From Agromyces protaetiae (lineage in GTDB: Bacteria > Actinomycetota > Actinomycetes > Actinomycetales > Microbacteriaceae): a stretch of DNA of 64,000 nucleotides. The DNA lies in the NCBI RefSeq assembly GCF_030866785.1, contig NZ_CP133018.1:2914001-2978000 (forward strand), read 5' to 3'. Positions 8,843 through 18,030 of the stretch are shown here, piece after piece. The position numbers and the translations under genes are program-made. A model generated the notes under the pieces. It was not told the DNA's origin. It did not search any database and saw nothing but the letters and a program-made list of their open reading frames with translations. Position 1 is the stretch's first letter, and the number at the start of each line of letters is the position of its first letter.

Positions 8843-10834
8843 TCAGCTTTCCCGCACGATCCTCCAGTCGTGCGGCTCCAGCACGACCCCGCCCACCGAC
8901 TCCCCCGAGACGAGATCGGTGCCCCGCACCGGCACCTCGACCGGTTCGGCGCCGTGGTTGATCACGGTCAGCACGTCGCCGCGACGCGCGACCTCGACGC
9001 CTTCGGGCAGCCCCGCGAGCACGGGCGCCACCCCCGTCGCCGCGAGCACGTGATCGACCACGGCCTGCACGCCCGCCTCATCGGGAATCGTCGCGACATA
9101 CCGCGCACTCCCGCCACCGCCACCGGCACCGGCCCGCACCGTCACCGCCGGCGCCCCCGCACGACGGCCCGCCGTGAACGACGCCTCGACCGAGGCATCC
9201 GTCACCCGCAGCTCCTCCGCGAGCAGCGTGCCCATGCCCGCACCCGCCACGCCAGAGAACGGCGCGAAGCGCTCTCCCGGCTCGCTCGCCGGCGCGTCGG
9301 GCGCGACCATCGCACCGAAGTCCTCGACCCGCAGGCCGAGCACGCCGCCCAGCTGTGTCTGGAACCCACCCATCCGGAACCGGTCGATCTCGTCGACGAC
9401 ATCCGTGAACGGCCCGGTCACGAGATGCCCGCCGCCCTCGACGAACGCCGCGAGCGCGGCCGCGCCCTCCTCGCGCAGCAGGTACAGCAGCGGCGCGATG
9501 ACGAGGTCGTAGCCCTCGCCCACGCGCTCGGGCGTGACGAGATCGACCTGCACGTGCCGGCGGTGCAGCGCGCGGTACCAGCGCTGGACGACGGCGAGAT
9601 AATCCACCTGGTTCTGGGGGTGATCGGAGCCTTCCACGGCCCACCAGTTCTCCCAGTCGAACACCAGCGCGACGCGCGCGTCACGAGCTCCCGCCGGCAG
9701 CGACGGCAACGCCGCGAGGTCCGCCCCCAGCGCGACCACCTCACGCCAGGTGCGCGTACCCGTGCCCGCGTGCGGCAGCATCGCCGAGTGGAACTTCTCC
9801 GCACCCGCGCGGGACTGCCGCCACTGGAAGAACAGGATGCCGTCGGCGCCGCGGCCGATCGCCTGGGCGCTCAGCGCGGCCATCTGGCCCGGCGCCTTCG
9901 GCGCGTTCGCCGGACGCCAGTTCAGGGCGTTCGTCGCCTGCTCCATGAGCAGCCACGGCACGTCGGGCTTGAGCGAGCGCAGCAGGTCGCGCTGGAACGC
10001 CGCTGCACGGAACGACTCGGGGTCGTTCGGGTCGGGGTAGCAGTCGTCGCTCAGCACGTCGAGGTGCGGCGCCCACTTCGCGTAGTCGGCGGGCTTGAAC
10101 GCGCCCATGAAGTTGGTCGTGATCGGCTGTGTCGCGCCGGCGGCGCGGATGAGGTCGCGCTCCATGAGGAAGCACTCGAGCAGCATGTCGCTCGTGAACC
10201 GCCGGAAGTCGAGCATCTGGCCTGGATTTCGGCTGTACGGCGCCTTCCGTGGCGGGAAGACCTCGTCGAACGACCCGTACCGCTGCGACCAGAAGTTCGT
10301 GCCCCACGCCGCGTTCAGCGCGTCGATGTCGGCGTACCGCTCGCGCAGCCAGCGTCGGAACGCGTCGCGCGCCGCATCCGAGTAGTCGGCGTGCAGGTGG
10401 CAGCCGTACTCGTTGTTCACGTGCCAGAGCACGACCGCCGGATGCCCCGCGTACCGCTCGGCGATCGCGGTGACGAGCTCGCCCGCGAGCCGGCGGTACA
10501 CGGGCGACGACGGCGCGAACTGCTGGCGGCTGCCCGGCCAGTACACGCTGCCGTCCTCGTCGCGCGGGAGGATCTCGGGGTAGGCCGCGCTCGCCCACGG
10601 CGGCGGCGACGCGGTCGCGGTCGCGAGGTCGACCGCGATGCCGCCCTCGTGCAGCAGCTCGATGACCCGGTCGAGCCACGCGAAGTCGAACTCGCCCTCG
10701 CGCGGCTGGATGCGCGCCCACGCGAAGATGCCGAGGCTGACCGTCGTCACGCCGGCCTCGCGCATGCGGGCCACGTCGTCGGGCCAGACCTCTTCGGGCC
10801 ATTGCTCGGGGTTGTAGTCGGCGCCGTAGTGCAC
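8843..10834 (-). CDS. Beta-galactosidase, glycoside hydrolase family 42
   Basis: A 663-aa enzyme from the GTG at 10834, chosen because the family's YGADYNPEQWP motif starts there and a GGAGA site precedes it. Residues 5-380 form the GH42 barrel: SLGIFAWARIQP, WHVNNEYGCH with the acid/base Glu, and WLLMEQATNALNW with the nucleophile Glu. The middle has the A4 beta-galactosidase trimerisation-like region (VALVFDWENWWA) and the C-terminus a small beta domain ending WRIVRES. Length fits GH42. Cytosolic (no signal), so it should cleave galactosides imported by the divergently transcribed ABC importer. The substrate may be beta-1,3/1,4 galacto-oligosaccharides or arabinogalactan pieces; this is inference. 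Confidence 0.93.
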   Translation of the reverse strand: MHYGADYNPEQWPEEVWPDDVARMREAGVTTVSLGIFAWARIQPREGEFDFAWLDRVIELLHEGGIAVDLATATASPPPWASAAYPEILPRDEDGSVYWPGSRQQFAPSSPVYRRLAGELVTAIAERYAGHPAVVLWHVNNEYGCHLHADYSDAARDAFRRWLRERYADIDALNAAWGTNFWSQRYGSFDEVFPPRKAPYSRNPGQMLDFRRFTSDMLLECFLMERDLIRAAGATQPITTNFMGAFKPADYAKWAPHLDVLSDDCYPDPNDPESFRAAAFQRDLLRSLKPDVPWLLMEQATNALNWRPANAPKAPGQMAALSAQAIGRGADGILFFQWRQSRAGAEKFHSAMLPHAGTGTRTWREVVALGADLAALPSLPAGARDARVALVFDWENWWAVEGSDHPQNQVDYLAVVQRWYRALHRRHVQVDLVTPERVGEGYDLVIAPLLYLLREEGAAALAAFVEGGGHLVTGPFTDVVDEIDRFRMGGFQTQLGGVLGLRVEDFGAMVAPDAPASEPGERFAPFSGVAGAGMGTLLAEELRVTDASVEASFTAGRRAGAPAVTVRAGAGGGGGSARYVATIPDEAGVQAVVDHVLAATGVAPVLAGLPEGVEVARRGDVLTVINHGAEPVEVPVRGTDLVSGESVGGVVLEPHDWRIVRES

Positions 10835-10948
10835 GGGGATTCTCCATCGACTCGGGGTGCGGGGCGGTCTGTGAGCGCCCTCACCGGCACGGGGATGCGG
10901 CACGTGCGCTCAGCTTCCCCCTAGGGACATCCATCTAGGATGCCATGG

Positions 10949-10962
10949 TTGAGACGATTCAA
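10949..10962. promoter_or_regulatory. Candidate LacI-family operator between GH42 gene and importer
   Basis: TTGAGACGATTCAA is a dyad with matching TTGA/TCAA arms and a central CG, the usual layout of LacI-family sites. Reading towards the galactosidase gene it coincides with a TTGAAT hexamer 17 nt from CCTAGA, so a bound repressor could block that promoter. A likely -10 for the importer (TAGCGT) is at 11062-11067. The 277-bp divergent region 10835-11111 holds no gene. Confidence 0.35.
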
Positions 10963-11111
10963 AACCGGAGCGCCGACTCCGACGAGACGAGCCCGACGCG
11001 ACCATGGAAATGTCCATGCTGCTTCGTGAATCGACTATGGGTGCAGGCCGCATGAGGCGCGTAGCGTCACATCCCGCACCCGCATTCCCCTCCCATGCAA
11101 AGGAGCATCCC

Positions 11112-12446
11112 ATGTCGCTTCGTGACCACCGGCGCACCCGCACCGGCGTCGCCCTCGCCGGAGCCGTCGTCGCGACGCTGGCTCTCGCCTCGTGCGCGAG
11201 CGGCGACGCCTCGTCCGACTCGTCGGGCTCGGGCGAGCCCGTCGAACTGACCTTCCAGTCCTGGGTCCCGAACATCGACCAGGCCGTCGACGCGTTCAAC
11301 GCCGCGCACGACGACATCCAGGTGACGCTCGAGACCATCACGGCCGGCCCCGACGGCGGCTACGCGAAGATGTTCTCGGCCGTCCAGGCCGGCAGCCCCG
11401 CCGACGTCGCCCAGGTCGGGTACGACGCGATCCCCGAGTTCCTCGTGAACGACGCCGTCGAGGACATCACCGAGTACGTCGGCGACTCGGCCGACCTGTT
11501 CACCGACTGGCAGTGGCAGACCGGTGTCTTCAACGACTCGGTCTACGCCGTGCCGCAGGCCTCGGGCCCGCTCGGCCAGTTCTACCGCAAGGACATCTTC
11601 GACTCGCTCGGCCTCGCGGCGCCGACCACGTGGGACGAGTACTACGAGGCCGCCAAGGTCATCCGTGCCAGCGACCCGAACCGGTACATCGCGGCCTTCG
11701 CGTTCAACCAGGCACCGTGGCTGATCGGCCTCTCGCAGCAGGGCGGCGGCGAGTGGTTCACGCCCGAAGACGACGCCTGGACCGTCGCCATCGACGACGA
11801 GGACACCCTCAAGGTCGCCGCGTTCTGGCAGAAGCTCATCGACGAGGACCTCGTGAAGCTCGAGGCCGACATGTCGAGCGAGTGGAACGCCGACATCCAG
11901 AACGGCAACATCGCGAGCTGGATCTCGGGCTCCTGGGCCGACGCGATCGTGCGTGGCACCGCGCCCGACACGGCAGGCAACTGGGCCGCAGCGCCGATGC
12001 CGCAGTGGACCGCCGGTGAGAACGTGTCGGCGACGTGGGCCGGCGGCTCGGCCAGCATCGTGCTCAAGGGCTCGGAGCACCCCGCCGAGGCCGCCGAGTT
12101 CGCCCTCTGGCTGAACAGCGACCCCGAGTCGGTCTCGATCCTCACGAGCGTCGGCGCCGGCTGGCCTGCCATCAAGGACACGTCCGCGATCGAAAGCCTG
12201 CAGGACGACCCCGAGGTGTTCGCCTTCTACGGCGGGCAGAACATCTGGGAGGTCTTCGCCGAGTCCGACGCCGCGGTCTCGACGAACTGGACTTGGCCGC
12301 CGCTGTCGCAGACCCTGTTCGCCGACCTCACCGACAACGTGAAGGCCGCGGTCGAGTCGGGCACGCCGCTCCCCGAGGCGTTCACGCAGACGCAGGCCGA
12401 CTTCGTCGCCGCGCTCGAAGGCAAGGGCATCTCGGTCGCCGAGTAG
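11112..12446 (+). CDS. Sugar ABC transporter, substrate-binding lipoprotein
   Basis: A 444-aa extracellular solute-binding protein of family 1 (MalE/UgpB-like). Start at 11112 is supported by AAAGGAG 6-7 nt upstream. The N-terminus has an Arg-rich n-region, a hydrophobic core and the lipobox LASC, so it should be lipid-anchored on the outer face of the membrane. The mature part contains the family's ELTFQSWVPN start, YAVPQASGPLGQFYRKD in the hinge region and WISGSWADAI. First gene of a three-gene importer operon divergent from the GH42 galactosidase, so it probably captures a galactoside or plant oligosaccharide. Confidence 0.93.
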   Translation: MSLRDHRRTRTGVALAGAVVATLALASCASGDASSDSSGSGEPVELTFQSWVPNIDQAVDAFNAAHDDIQVTLETITAGPDGGYAKMFSAVQAGSPADVAQVGYDAIPEFLVNDAVEDITEYVGDSADLFTDWQWQTGVFNDSVYAVPQASGPLGQFYRKDIFDSLGLAAPTTWDEYYEAAKVIRASDPNRYIAAFAFNQAPWLIGLSQQGGGEWFTPEDDAWTVAIDDEDTLKVAAFWQKLIDEDLVKLEADMSSEWNADIQNGNIASWISGSWADAIVRGTAPDTAGNWAAAPMPQWTAGENVSATWAGGSASIVLKGSEHPAEAAEFALWLNSDPESVSILTSVGAGWPAIKDTSAIESLQDDPEVFAFYGGQNIWEVFAESDAAVSTNWTWPPLSQTLFADLTDNVKAAVESGTPLPEAFTQTQADFVAALEGKGISVAE

Positions 12447-12453
12447 GCCCAGC

Positions 12454-12482
12454 GGGGCGGGCCGGATCTTCCGGCCCGCCCC
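12454..12482 (+). terminator. Perfect hairpin between binding protein and first permease gene
   Basis: 12-bp perfect stem (GGGGCGGGCCGG / CCGGCCCGCCCC) with a 5-nt loop, 8 bp after the binding-protein stop and without a U-tract. In such operons a hairpin here typically stabilises or partly terminates transcripts so that binding protein is made in excess. Confidence 0.7.
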
Positions 12483-12505
12483 GAACCCGCCTCCGGCCGG
12501 ATCAG

Positions 12506-12525
12506 CGGATGCCCCGGGGCATCCG
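12506..12525. repeat. 20-bp perfect palindrome built on the GGATGCC word
   Basis: CGGATGCCCCGGGGCATCCG is its own reverse complement. It joins two opposite copies of the GGATGCC word that is over-represented through this window. It lies between the importer's first two genes. Confidence 0.7.
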
Positions 12526-12597
12526 TTCACCGCATCACCAACCGGATGCCTCGCCGGCAGCCGGTCCAGCACCACCCGAAACACCCGAGGAGTCACC

Positions 12598-13524
12598 GTG
12601 TCGGCAACCACCGCCGCTCCGCTCGCCCGACGTGGAAGCCGCCGCACCCCCGCTGCCCTGTGGGTGCTGCTCGTGCCGTTCCTCGTCATGTTCGCGGCGT
12701 TCTTCGTCGCGCCGATCGTGTTCGCGATCGTCGACAGCCTGTTCACGCAGCGGTCGAGCGGTCTCGGGCTCGGTGCGCCGACGCGCGAGTTCGTGTTCCT
12801 CGACAACTACCTCGGCGCGCTGTCGAACCCGTCGTTCATCGCGAGCCTCGGCCGCCTCGTGTTGTTCGCGGCGATCGAGGTGCCGCTCATGGTGGTCACC
12901 GCACTCGGCCTGGCGCTGTTGCTCGGTGCCGCGGCCGCGAGATTCCCGCGGTTGTTCCGTGTCACCTACTTCATGCCCTACGGCGTGCCGGGCGTCATCG
13001 CCTCGCTGCTGTGGGGCTTCCTGTACATCCCGGCGACGAGCCCCGTATTGCAGTTCCTCAGCAGCCTGGGCATCCAGGTGAACCCGCTGTCGAGCGACGC
13101 GGTGCTGTTCGCGATCGCGAACATCGCGCTCTGGGGCTTCGCGGGGTACAACATGCTCATCCTGATCGCGGCGCTCGACGCGATCCCGTCGGAGCTGTAC
13201 GAGGCCGCGCGCCTCGACGGCGCGGGCGAGTGGCGCATGATCTGGCACATCAAGCTGCCGCTCATCCGGCCGTCGATCGTGCTCATCACGCTGTTCACGA
13301 TCATCGGCACGCTGCAGCTATTCGTCGAGCCGCTCGTGCTGCGCCCGCTCACGACCGCGATCAGCTCGGACTTCACGCCGAATCTCGCCGCGTACAACCA
13401 GGCGTTCGCGCAGGGCAACCCGAACCTGGCGGCGGCCATGGCCGTCATCGTGGCGGTGCTCGCGTTCGCGTTCTCGGCGCTGTTCCTGCGGATCGTCAAC
13501 CGGAAGGGGAACCGCGCATGGTGA
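12598..13524 (+). CDS. Sugar ABC transporter permease (MalF/UgpA type)
   Basis: A 308-aa integral membrane protein starting at GTG with GAGGAG upstream. Six hydrophobic segments are visible, the first at about residues 20-43. The cytoplasmic-loop EAA motif that contacts the ATPase is clear (EAARLDGAGEWRMIWHIKLP, about residues 199-218). Belongs to the binding-protein-dependent transport permease family 1. Overlaps the next permease gene by 7 bp (ATGGTGA), so the two are probably coupled. No ATPase gene is in this operon; the MalK-type ATPase at 37,644 could serve it. Confidence 0.93.
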   Translation: MSATTAAPLARRGSRRTPAALWVLLVPFLVMFAAFFVAPIVFAIVDSLFTQRSSGLGLGAPTREFVFLDNYLGALSNPSFIASLGRLVLFAAIEVPLMVVTALGLALLLGAAAARFPRLFRVTYFMPYGVPGVIASLLWGFLYIPATSPVLQFLSSLGIQVNPLSSDAVLFAIANIALWGFAGYNMLILIAALDAIPSELYEAARLDGAGEWRMIWHIKLPLIRPSIVLITLFTIIGTLQLFVEPLVLRPLTTAISSDFTPNLAAYNQAFAQGNPNLAAAMAVIVAVLAFAFSALFLRIVNRKGNRAW

Positions 13525-14474
13525 CCACCGACTCCCCCACGCGCGCCGCGGTCACGGTCGACGCCGACGCCTCGGGCCGTGCGCGCCGCGCGCGCCGGGC
13601 TCCCGCGCCCATCGCACGACCGGTCGGCCGCCCCGGCGGCGTCGCCGGCATGGTGCTCGTCAATGCCGCGCTCGTCGTCGCGGCCATCTATTTCCTGCTG
13701 CCGATTGTGTGGGTGCTCATCGCGGCGACGAAGTCGCCCGGCGACCTGTACTCCACGTTCGGGCTGTGGTTCTCGGATGCGCCGCAGGCGTGGGAGAACC
13801 TCGTGTCGCTGTTCACGCAGGACGGTGGCGCGTTCTCGATCTGGATCGTGAACTCGGTCATCTACTCGGGCGTCGGCGCGCTCGTCGCGACGGTGATCTC
13901 GACCGCGGCGGGCTACGCATTCGCGAAGTACGCGTTCCCGGCAAAGGAGACGTTGTTCTGGACGATCCTCGGCGGCGTGCTGGTGCCCGCGACGGTCATT
14001 GCGCTGCCGCTGTACTTCCTGCTGAACTCGGTCGGGCTGACCGGCTCGTACTGGAGCGTGCTGCTGCCGTCGATGGTGAGCCCGTTCGGCGTGTACCTCG
14101 CGCGCATCCACGCGAACTCGTCGGTGCCCGACGAGGTGATCGAGGCCGCGCGTATCGACGGCGCCGGCGACCTGCGGATCTTCGCGTCGATCGCGACGCG
14201 CATGATGACGCCCGCGATCGTCACGATCTTCCTGTTCCAGTTCGTCACGATCTGGAACAACTACCTGCTGCCGCTCGTCATGCTGAACGACACGCGGCGG
14301 TTCCCGATCACGCTCGGGCTCACCCTCTGGAACTCGCAGATCCAGCGCGACCCGGCATTCACGACGCTCGTCGTGACCGGGTCGGCAGTGTCGGTGATCT
14401 TGCTCGTGGTGCTCATGGTCTCGTTGCAGCGCTTCTGGAAGGCGGATCTGACGGCGGGCGCCTCCAAGGGTTGA
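13518..14474 (+). CDS. Sugar ABC transporter permease (MalG/UgpE type)
   Basis: A 318-aa permease starting at the ATG inside ATGGTGA, overlapping the previous gene. After a roughly 45-residue Arg/Ala-rich cytoplasmic N-terminus there are six membrane segments and the EAA loop (EAARIDGAGDLRIFASI). The C-terminal region LPLVMLNDTRRFPITLGL is typical of the MalG group. Partner of the preceding MalF-type protein in a carbohydrate importer. Confidence 0.93.
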   Translation: MVTTDSPTRAAVTVDADASGRARRARRAPAPIARPVGRPGGVAGMVLVNAALVVAAIYFLLPIVWVLIAATKSPGDLYSTFGLWFSDAPQAWENLVSLFTQDGGAFSIWIVNSVIYSGVGALVATVISTAAGYAFAKYAFPAKETLFWTILGGVLVPATVIALPLYFLLNSVGLTGSYWSVLLPSMVSPFGVYLARIHANSSVPDEVIEAARIDGAGDLRIFASIATRMMTPAIVTIFLFQFVTIWNNYLLPLVMLNDTRRFPITLGLTLWNSQIQRDPAFTTLVVTGSAVSVILLVVLMVSLQRFWKADLTAGASKG

Positions 14475-14520
14475 CCGGCTGCAAGGCTGGGCGGATGCCT
14501 CGCGGCGGGCGCCCTGGCAA

Positions 14521-14562
14521 CGCCGCGCGCCCGTCGTGGTGAATCACGACGGGCGCGCGGCG
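14521..14562 (+). terminator. Terminator of the sugar importer operon
   Basis: Perfect 18-bp stem with a 6-nt loop (GTGAAT), 46 bp after the last permease stop. No U-tract, as is common in high-GC actinobacteria. It also separates the operon from the convergent RHS copy 4. Nothing else is seen in 14,563-14,654. Confidence 0.8.
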
Positions 14563-14654
14563 TCGAGTCGGCAGCTGGGTGACGGAGGAGGGATCAGCCT
14601 TCCCGCACCATCTACCCGCCGAGGGATCGCAAATTGCAGGTGCGAGTGGGTCTA

Positions 14655-17600
14655 TTACCAACCACCGGTGTAGTCGCCGCCGTCTTCACCCGAGCTGCTG
14701 TCCCTCTTGAGAGGGGCTGGCTTGCCGTCCCCGACCCCGCTGACGTGCCTGGTCGCTGGCGGGGTGCTGTCGGCGGAGGGAACGTGGTAATCCGTGTGCG
14801 CGTCCGCCGGGATGTCGACCACAGCCTTCTTGACGCCGAGCACCTCATCAGCCTGCTCCAGAGCCGTGCGGACGGTCCCAGCGTGAATCGCGTGATGTCC
14901 CTGCGGGTCGATCTTCGACAGCCGTGCCTGCGCCTTCGTGAGGTGCTTCTGCACGTCCTTTGCGTACATCACGAGGTTCGCGTCGATGTCAGCGAGCTTC
15001 TGCACGAACGTGTCGTAGTTCGCGGCTCTTGCGGCGTCGTTGCCGGGGTCGGGGAGGTTCGTATAGTTCGTCCTGAGGGTCATGAATCTCTTGAGCACGC
15101 GCCCCACGTGCGCGTCGAGCGTGAGCGTGACCGTCGCGAGATGCGTCTGGAACTTCAGGTCGTTGACGGCTTTGACGGCGTTATCGAGTTCAGTGACACC
15201 GATCTTTTGGAGGTCAATGGAACGGCCCTCGATTCTTCGAATCAACGTTTCCGCGTCGAGGCGCTTGCCGACACTCTGAGCGATCTTGGTCACACCAGCG
15301 CCGATGAAGAGCGCGGCGCTCACTGCGGCGAAGGTCCATGAGGCGATCTCGACTGCCTCCTTGTCGACCCACTGCACCTTCCCAAGCGCGTGGGCCACCT
15401 CGAACCCGGCGAGCACGGCGTCGCCGCCGGCGACCACGCCCGTGACAATGCCGAGCGCGCCAAGAGCAAAGCCACCGCTTGCCAGGAACGCCAGCGCGCC
15501 GACGAACGCCATCGCGAACCCGACCGCGACCGCGCCGAGTCGGAATGTGTCGACCTCCGACTGCCGCCCACTGGGATCGATGTTGGTGATCGGGTTCAGG
15601 TCGCCGTAGGCGTAGAGGTTCGCCAGGGGCGCGGCGTCTTCGGTGAGGAAGCGTGCCTGAACGGGGTCGTAGGTGCGCGGCCCGAGGGGTTGGGTGCCGT
15701 CGCGGTACGTGTATTCCGCGGCGTACTGGAACGGGTTGTACCCGAGCTCGCCGACACCGCCGGGAAGCGGGGTGGACTGCGCACCGGTGATGGTCGGCAC
15801 ACCGTAATCGGAGTACGCGTACCAGGTCCGGATCGCGCCATCCTGATCGAGGAGCTCGGTGACGTTCCCGTGCCGGTCGGTGCCGTAGTACGACGTGACC
15901 GCCGGCCCATCCCCGGTATCGGTGATGCGCGCCTGCCGGCTCGTGCCGATCAGGTAGCTCGCGGTGCCGCCCTCGCCGTCCGTGGTCTCGTGGACGTCGT
16001 TGAGCAGGGTGGCCCCGTCCCAGTAGAACCTGGTCGAACCGGTCTCGGTCGTGCGTTCACGACGGCTGCCATCGGCCCAGTACCTGGTGCCGATCTGCAC
16101 GCCGTCGATCGTGGTCTGCACGATCGGGCGGTTCGCGGCGTCGTATTCGTACGCGGCGCCGACCCCGGACACGGTCAGGTTGCCGTCGGCGTCGAACTGC
16201 TGCGCACGCCGGTCACCGTCGGTCTCGATCGCGAGGAGTTCACCGACCTCGGAGTACTCGAACCGGCGTGTGGTGCTGACCTGCTCGGCCGTGTCGGGGT
16301 TCGTGATCACCGTCTCCGCGGCAAGGTCCCCACCCACCGTCGGCACGTACTCGGTGCGTTGCACGACCCGGCTGTCGGGTGCGTCGCTCTCGTGCACACT
16401 CGACCGGATCAGCCGCTCACGCAGGTCGTACTCGTACGCGGTGCGTGTGGCGTCCAGCTGCCCGGCGTCGTTCCGGACCCGGTCGACCCGGCTGGTCATC
16501 CGCCCGAACTCATCGAACACATACGACTCCCCCGCCGACCGCGACGCACCCTGCCCATCATGGAAGACCGTCGTCGCCGCGACCGGCTTCGAACCCGCGA
16601 CCGGCGCACCGGCCGACGCATCCGGCTCGGGATACTCGAACGCCTGCTCCTGCACCACCCGCTCACCCGACGTCGCCGTCACCGCAACCGCACGCTCCGT
16701 CAACCGACGCTGCGCATCGACCGTGGAATCAACCCGCGTCTTCCCATCCGACAACCACGCCTCATACCCCGGCGCACCCGGCGCGGCGACAGCCAGCGCC
16801 GCACCGCCCACCGCGACCGACGCGTCGACGAACGGCCACCCACTCGGCACCGCCCCACCATGCACACCCCACTCGCGCACGCTCAGCTCGGCACCGGTCA
16901 CCTCATCGACCAGCCGAACCCGGTCCACCCGCGCCACACCATCGGTCGACGCCTGCCACTCCACCACCGTCGACCCACCCGACGGCGTACTCACCCGCTC
17001 CACCAGGCCCGCACCGTCATACCCGACCCGAGTGGACCCCCCACCCGGACCGGACACCGCCGACACCCGACCACCATCGAGCTCGACCAGCCACCGCCCG
17101 CCCACACCCGAACCCTCGACCGGCGCCGTCACATTACTCCCCGGCACGATCACCAGCCGCGACGGATCCGACCAATCCAGCGACGTCACCGACCCATCAG
17201 GGCTCACCGCGGCAAGCAACTGGCCGCTCCCCCCAGCCTGCCAGCGCCAATCCAACCGGTCACCACCGACCACCAGCTTCGCGACCGGGAACCCCGCCGC
17301 ATCGAAATACGTCGACGCGCCACCCAGCTCATGCAACACGTACGCGTACGACGTCTCGCCGACCGACCCATCGACCCGCGCCGGAACGACCGCGCCCGCC
17401 TCCGCACGCGCGAACCTCACATCCGACCCCGGATACCCTTCCAGCCCCGAAGGCGACGTCGCACTCATCGGGTACGCCCCACCGGTCGGCGGGTACACCC
17501 AGACACCCCCGGTCACCTTGAGCGTCGTCAACCCGAACGACCAGCCACCACCCAACCGCACGGCATCGGTCGCCGCGGCCCGCGAATCCCACGCCAGGCG

Positions 17601-17852
17601 CAACCCACCCGCCGCGACCGTGAACCCGAACGCCCCGTCCAGCTCACCGATCGTCGCCTCGAGCGCGTCGCCGAGCGCGAACGACCCCAGCTGCACGTCG
17701 CCCGCCTCACCGTCGGGCGGCGCCGCCGCCCACGCCGGCGAGACCAAACCCCCGACCAACCCGGCGCACAACACGGCGCCGACGGCGAGCCCCCACCTCC
17801 CGAGCCCGCGTTCTCGAGATCGGTCGACTCGACATTGGTCGGCACGCAGCAT
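14655..17852 (-). CDS. RHS/YD-repeat secreted protein, copy 4, with membrane-hairpin and helical tail
   Basis: A 1065-aa protein. The ATG at 17852 follows TTGGAGTGTGC, the same ribosome-binding context as copy 5. Layout: signal ending SPAWA, shared N-terminal domain, long beta-rich segment as in copy 3, a YD block resembling copy 1 (AYEYDLRERLIRSS), and the RHS core ending NPITNIDPSGR. Then come two hydrophobic stretches (FAMAFVGALAFLASGG and WTFAAVSAALFIGAG), a helical domain (VTELDNAVKAVNDLKF, KLADIDANLVMYAKDVQKHL), and a Ser/Asp/Gly-rich end finishing in YTGGW. From about 16,500 to 17,780 its codons shift towards GTG, GGT, GGG, TAT and CAT, unlike the rest of the gene. No toxin motif recognised. 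Confidence 0.9.
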   Translation of the reverse strand: MLRADQCRVDRSRERGLGRWGLAVGAVLCAGLVGGLVSPAWAAAPPDGEAGDVQLGSFALGDALEATIGELDGAFGFTVAAGGLRLAWDSRAAATDAVRLGGGWSFGLTTLKVTGGVWVYPPTGGAYPMSATSPSGLEGYPGSDVRFARAEAGAVVPARVDGSVGETSYAYVLHELGGASTYFDAAGFPVAKLVVGGDRLDWRWQAGGSGQLLAAVSPDGSVTSLDWSDPSRLVIVPGSNVTAPVEGSGVGGRWLVELDGGRVSAVSGPGGGSTRVGYDGAGLVERVSTPSGGSTVVEWQASTDGVARVDRVRLVDEVTGAELSVREWGVHGGAVPSGWPFVDASVAVGGAALAVAAPGAPGYEAWLSDGKTRVDSTVDAQRRLTERAVAVTATSGERVVQEQAFEYPEPDASAGAPVAGSKPVAATTVFHDGQGASRSAGESYVFDEFGRMTSRVDRVRNDAGQLDATRTAYEYDLRERLIRSSVHESDAPDSRVVQRTEYVPTVGGDLAAETVITNPDTAEQVSTTRRFEYSEVGELLAIETDGDRRAQQFDADGNLTVSGVGAAYEYDAANRPIVQTTIDGVQIGTRYWADGSRRERTTETGSTRFYWDGATLLNDVHETTDGEGGTASYLIGTSRQARITDTGDGPAVTSYYGTDRHGNVTELLDQDGAIRTWYAYSDYGVPTITGAQSTPLPGGVGELGYNPFQYAAEYTYRDGTQPLGPRTYDPVQARFLTEDAAPLANLYAYGDLNPITNIDPSGRQSEVDTFRLGAVAVGFAMAFVGALAFLASGGFALGALGIVTGVVAGGDAVLAGFEVAHALGKVQWVDKEAVEIASWTFAAVSAALFIGAGVTKIAQSVGKRLDAETLIRRIEGRSIDLQKIGVTELDNAVKAVNDLKFQTHLATVTLTLDAHVGRVLKRFMTLRTNYTNLPDPGNDAARAANYDTFVQKLADIDANLVMYAKDVQKHLTKAQARLSKIDPQGHHAIHAGTVRTALEQADEVLGVKKAVVDIPADAHTDYHVPSADSTPPATRHVSGVGDGKPAPLKRDSSSGEDGGDYTGGW

Positions 17853-17898
17853 TGCACACTCCAAACTCATGGATATCGAAGGGATCAAAGTGCACTCT

Positions 17899-17904
17899 AA
17901 TATA
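17899..17904 (-). promoter_or_regulatory. -10 element of RHS copy 4 (TATATT)
   Basis: Minus strand GAAGTATATTAG, 46 bp before the chosen start codon. Member of the shared RHS promoter element. The stretch 17,905-18,030 contains no gene. Confidence 0.45.
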
Positions 17905-18030
17905 CTTCTACGGAAGGTTCCATACCTGTTTCAAGGAATCGCCTCGGGTCTCGGGAATCGCCCCACTGCGCGTCGCGGTCGGCTGACGAGCCTCGTGGCG
18001 GATGCCTCGGGCCCGGTGCCGTGCGCCGAT

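Noticed and set aside
10835..10903. Longer N-terminus for the GH42 enzyme from an ATG at 10903
   Set aside because: The extra 23 residues are Arg/Pro-rich, lack a ribosome-binding site, and precede the family's normal start at YGADYNPEQWP.
14580..14606. Minus-strand TGGTGCGGGAAGGCTGA resembling the last codons of the GH42 gene
   Set aside because: Only about 16 matching bases with no flanking similarity; too short to call a gene remnant.
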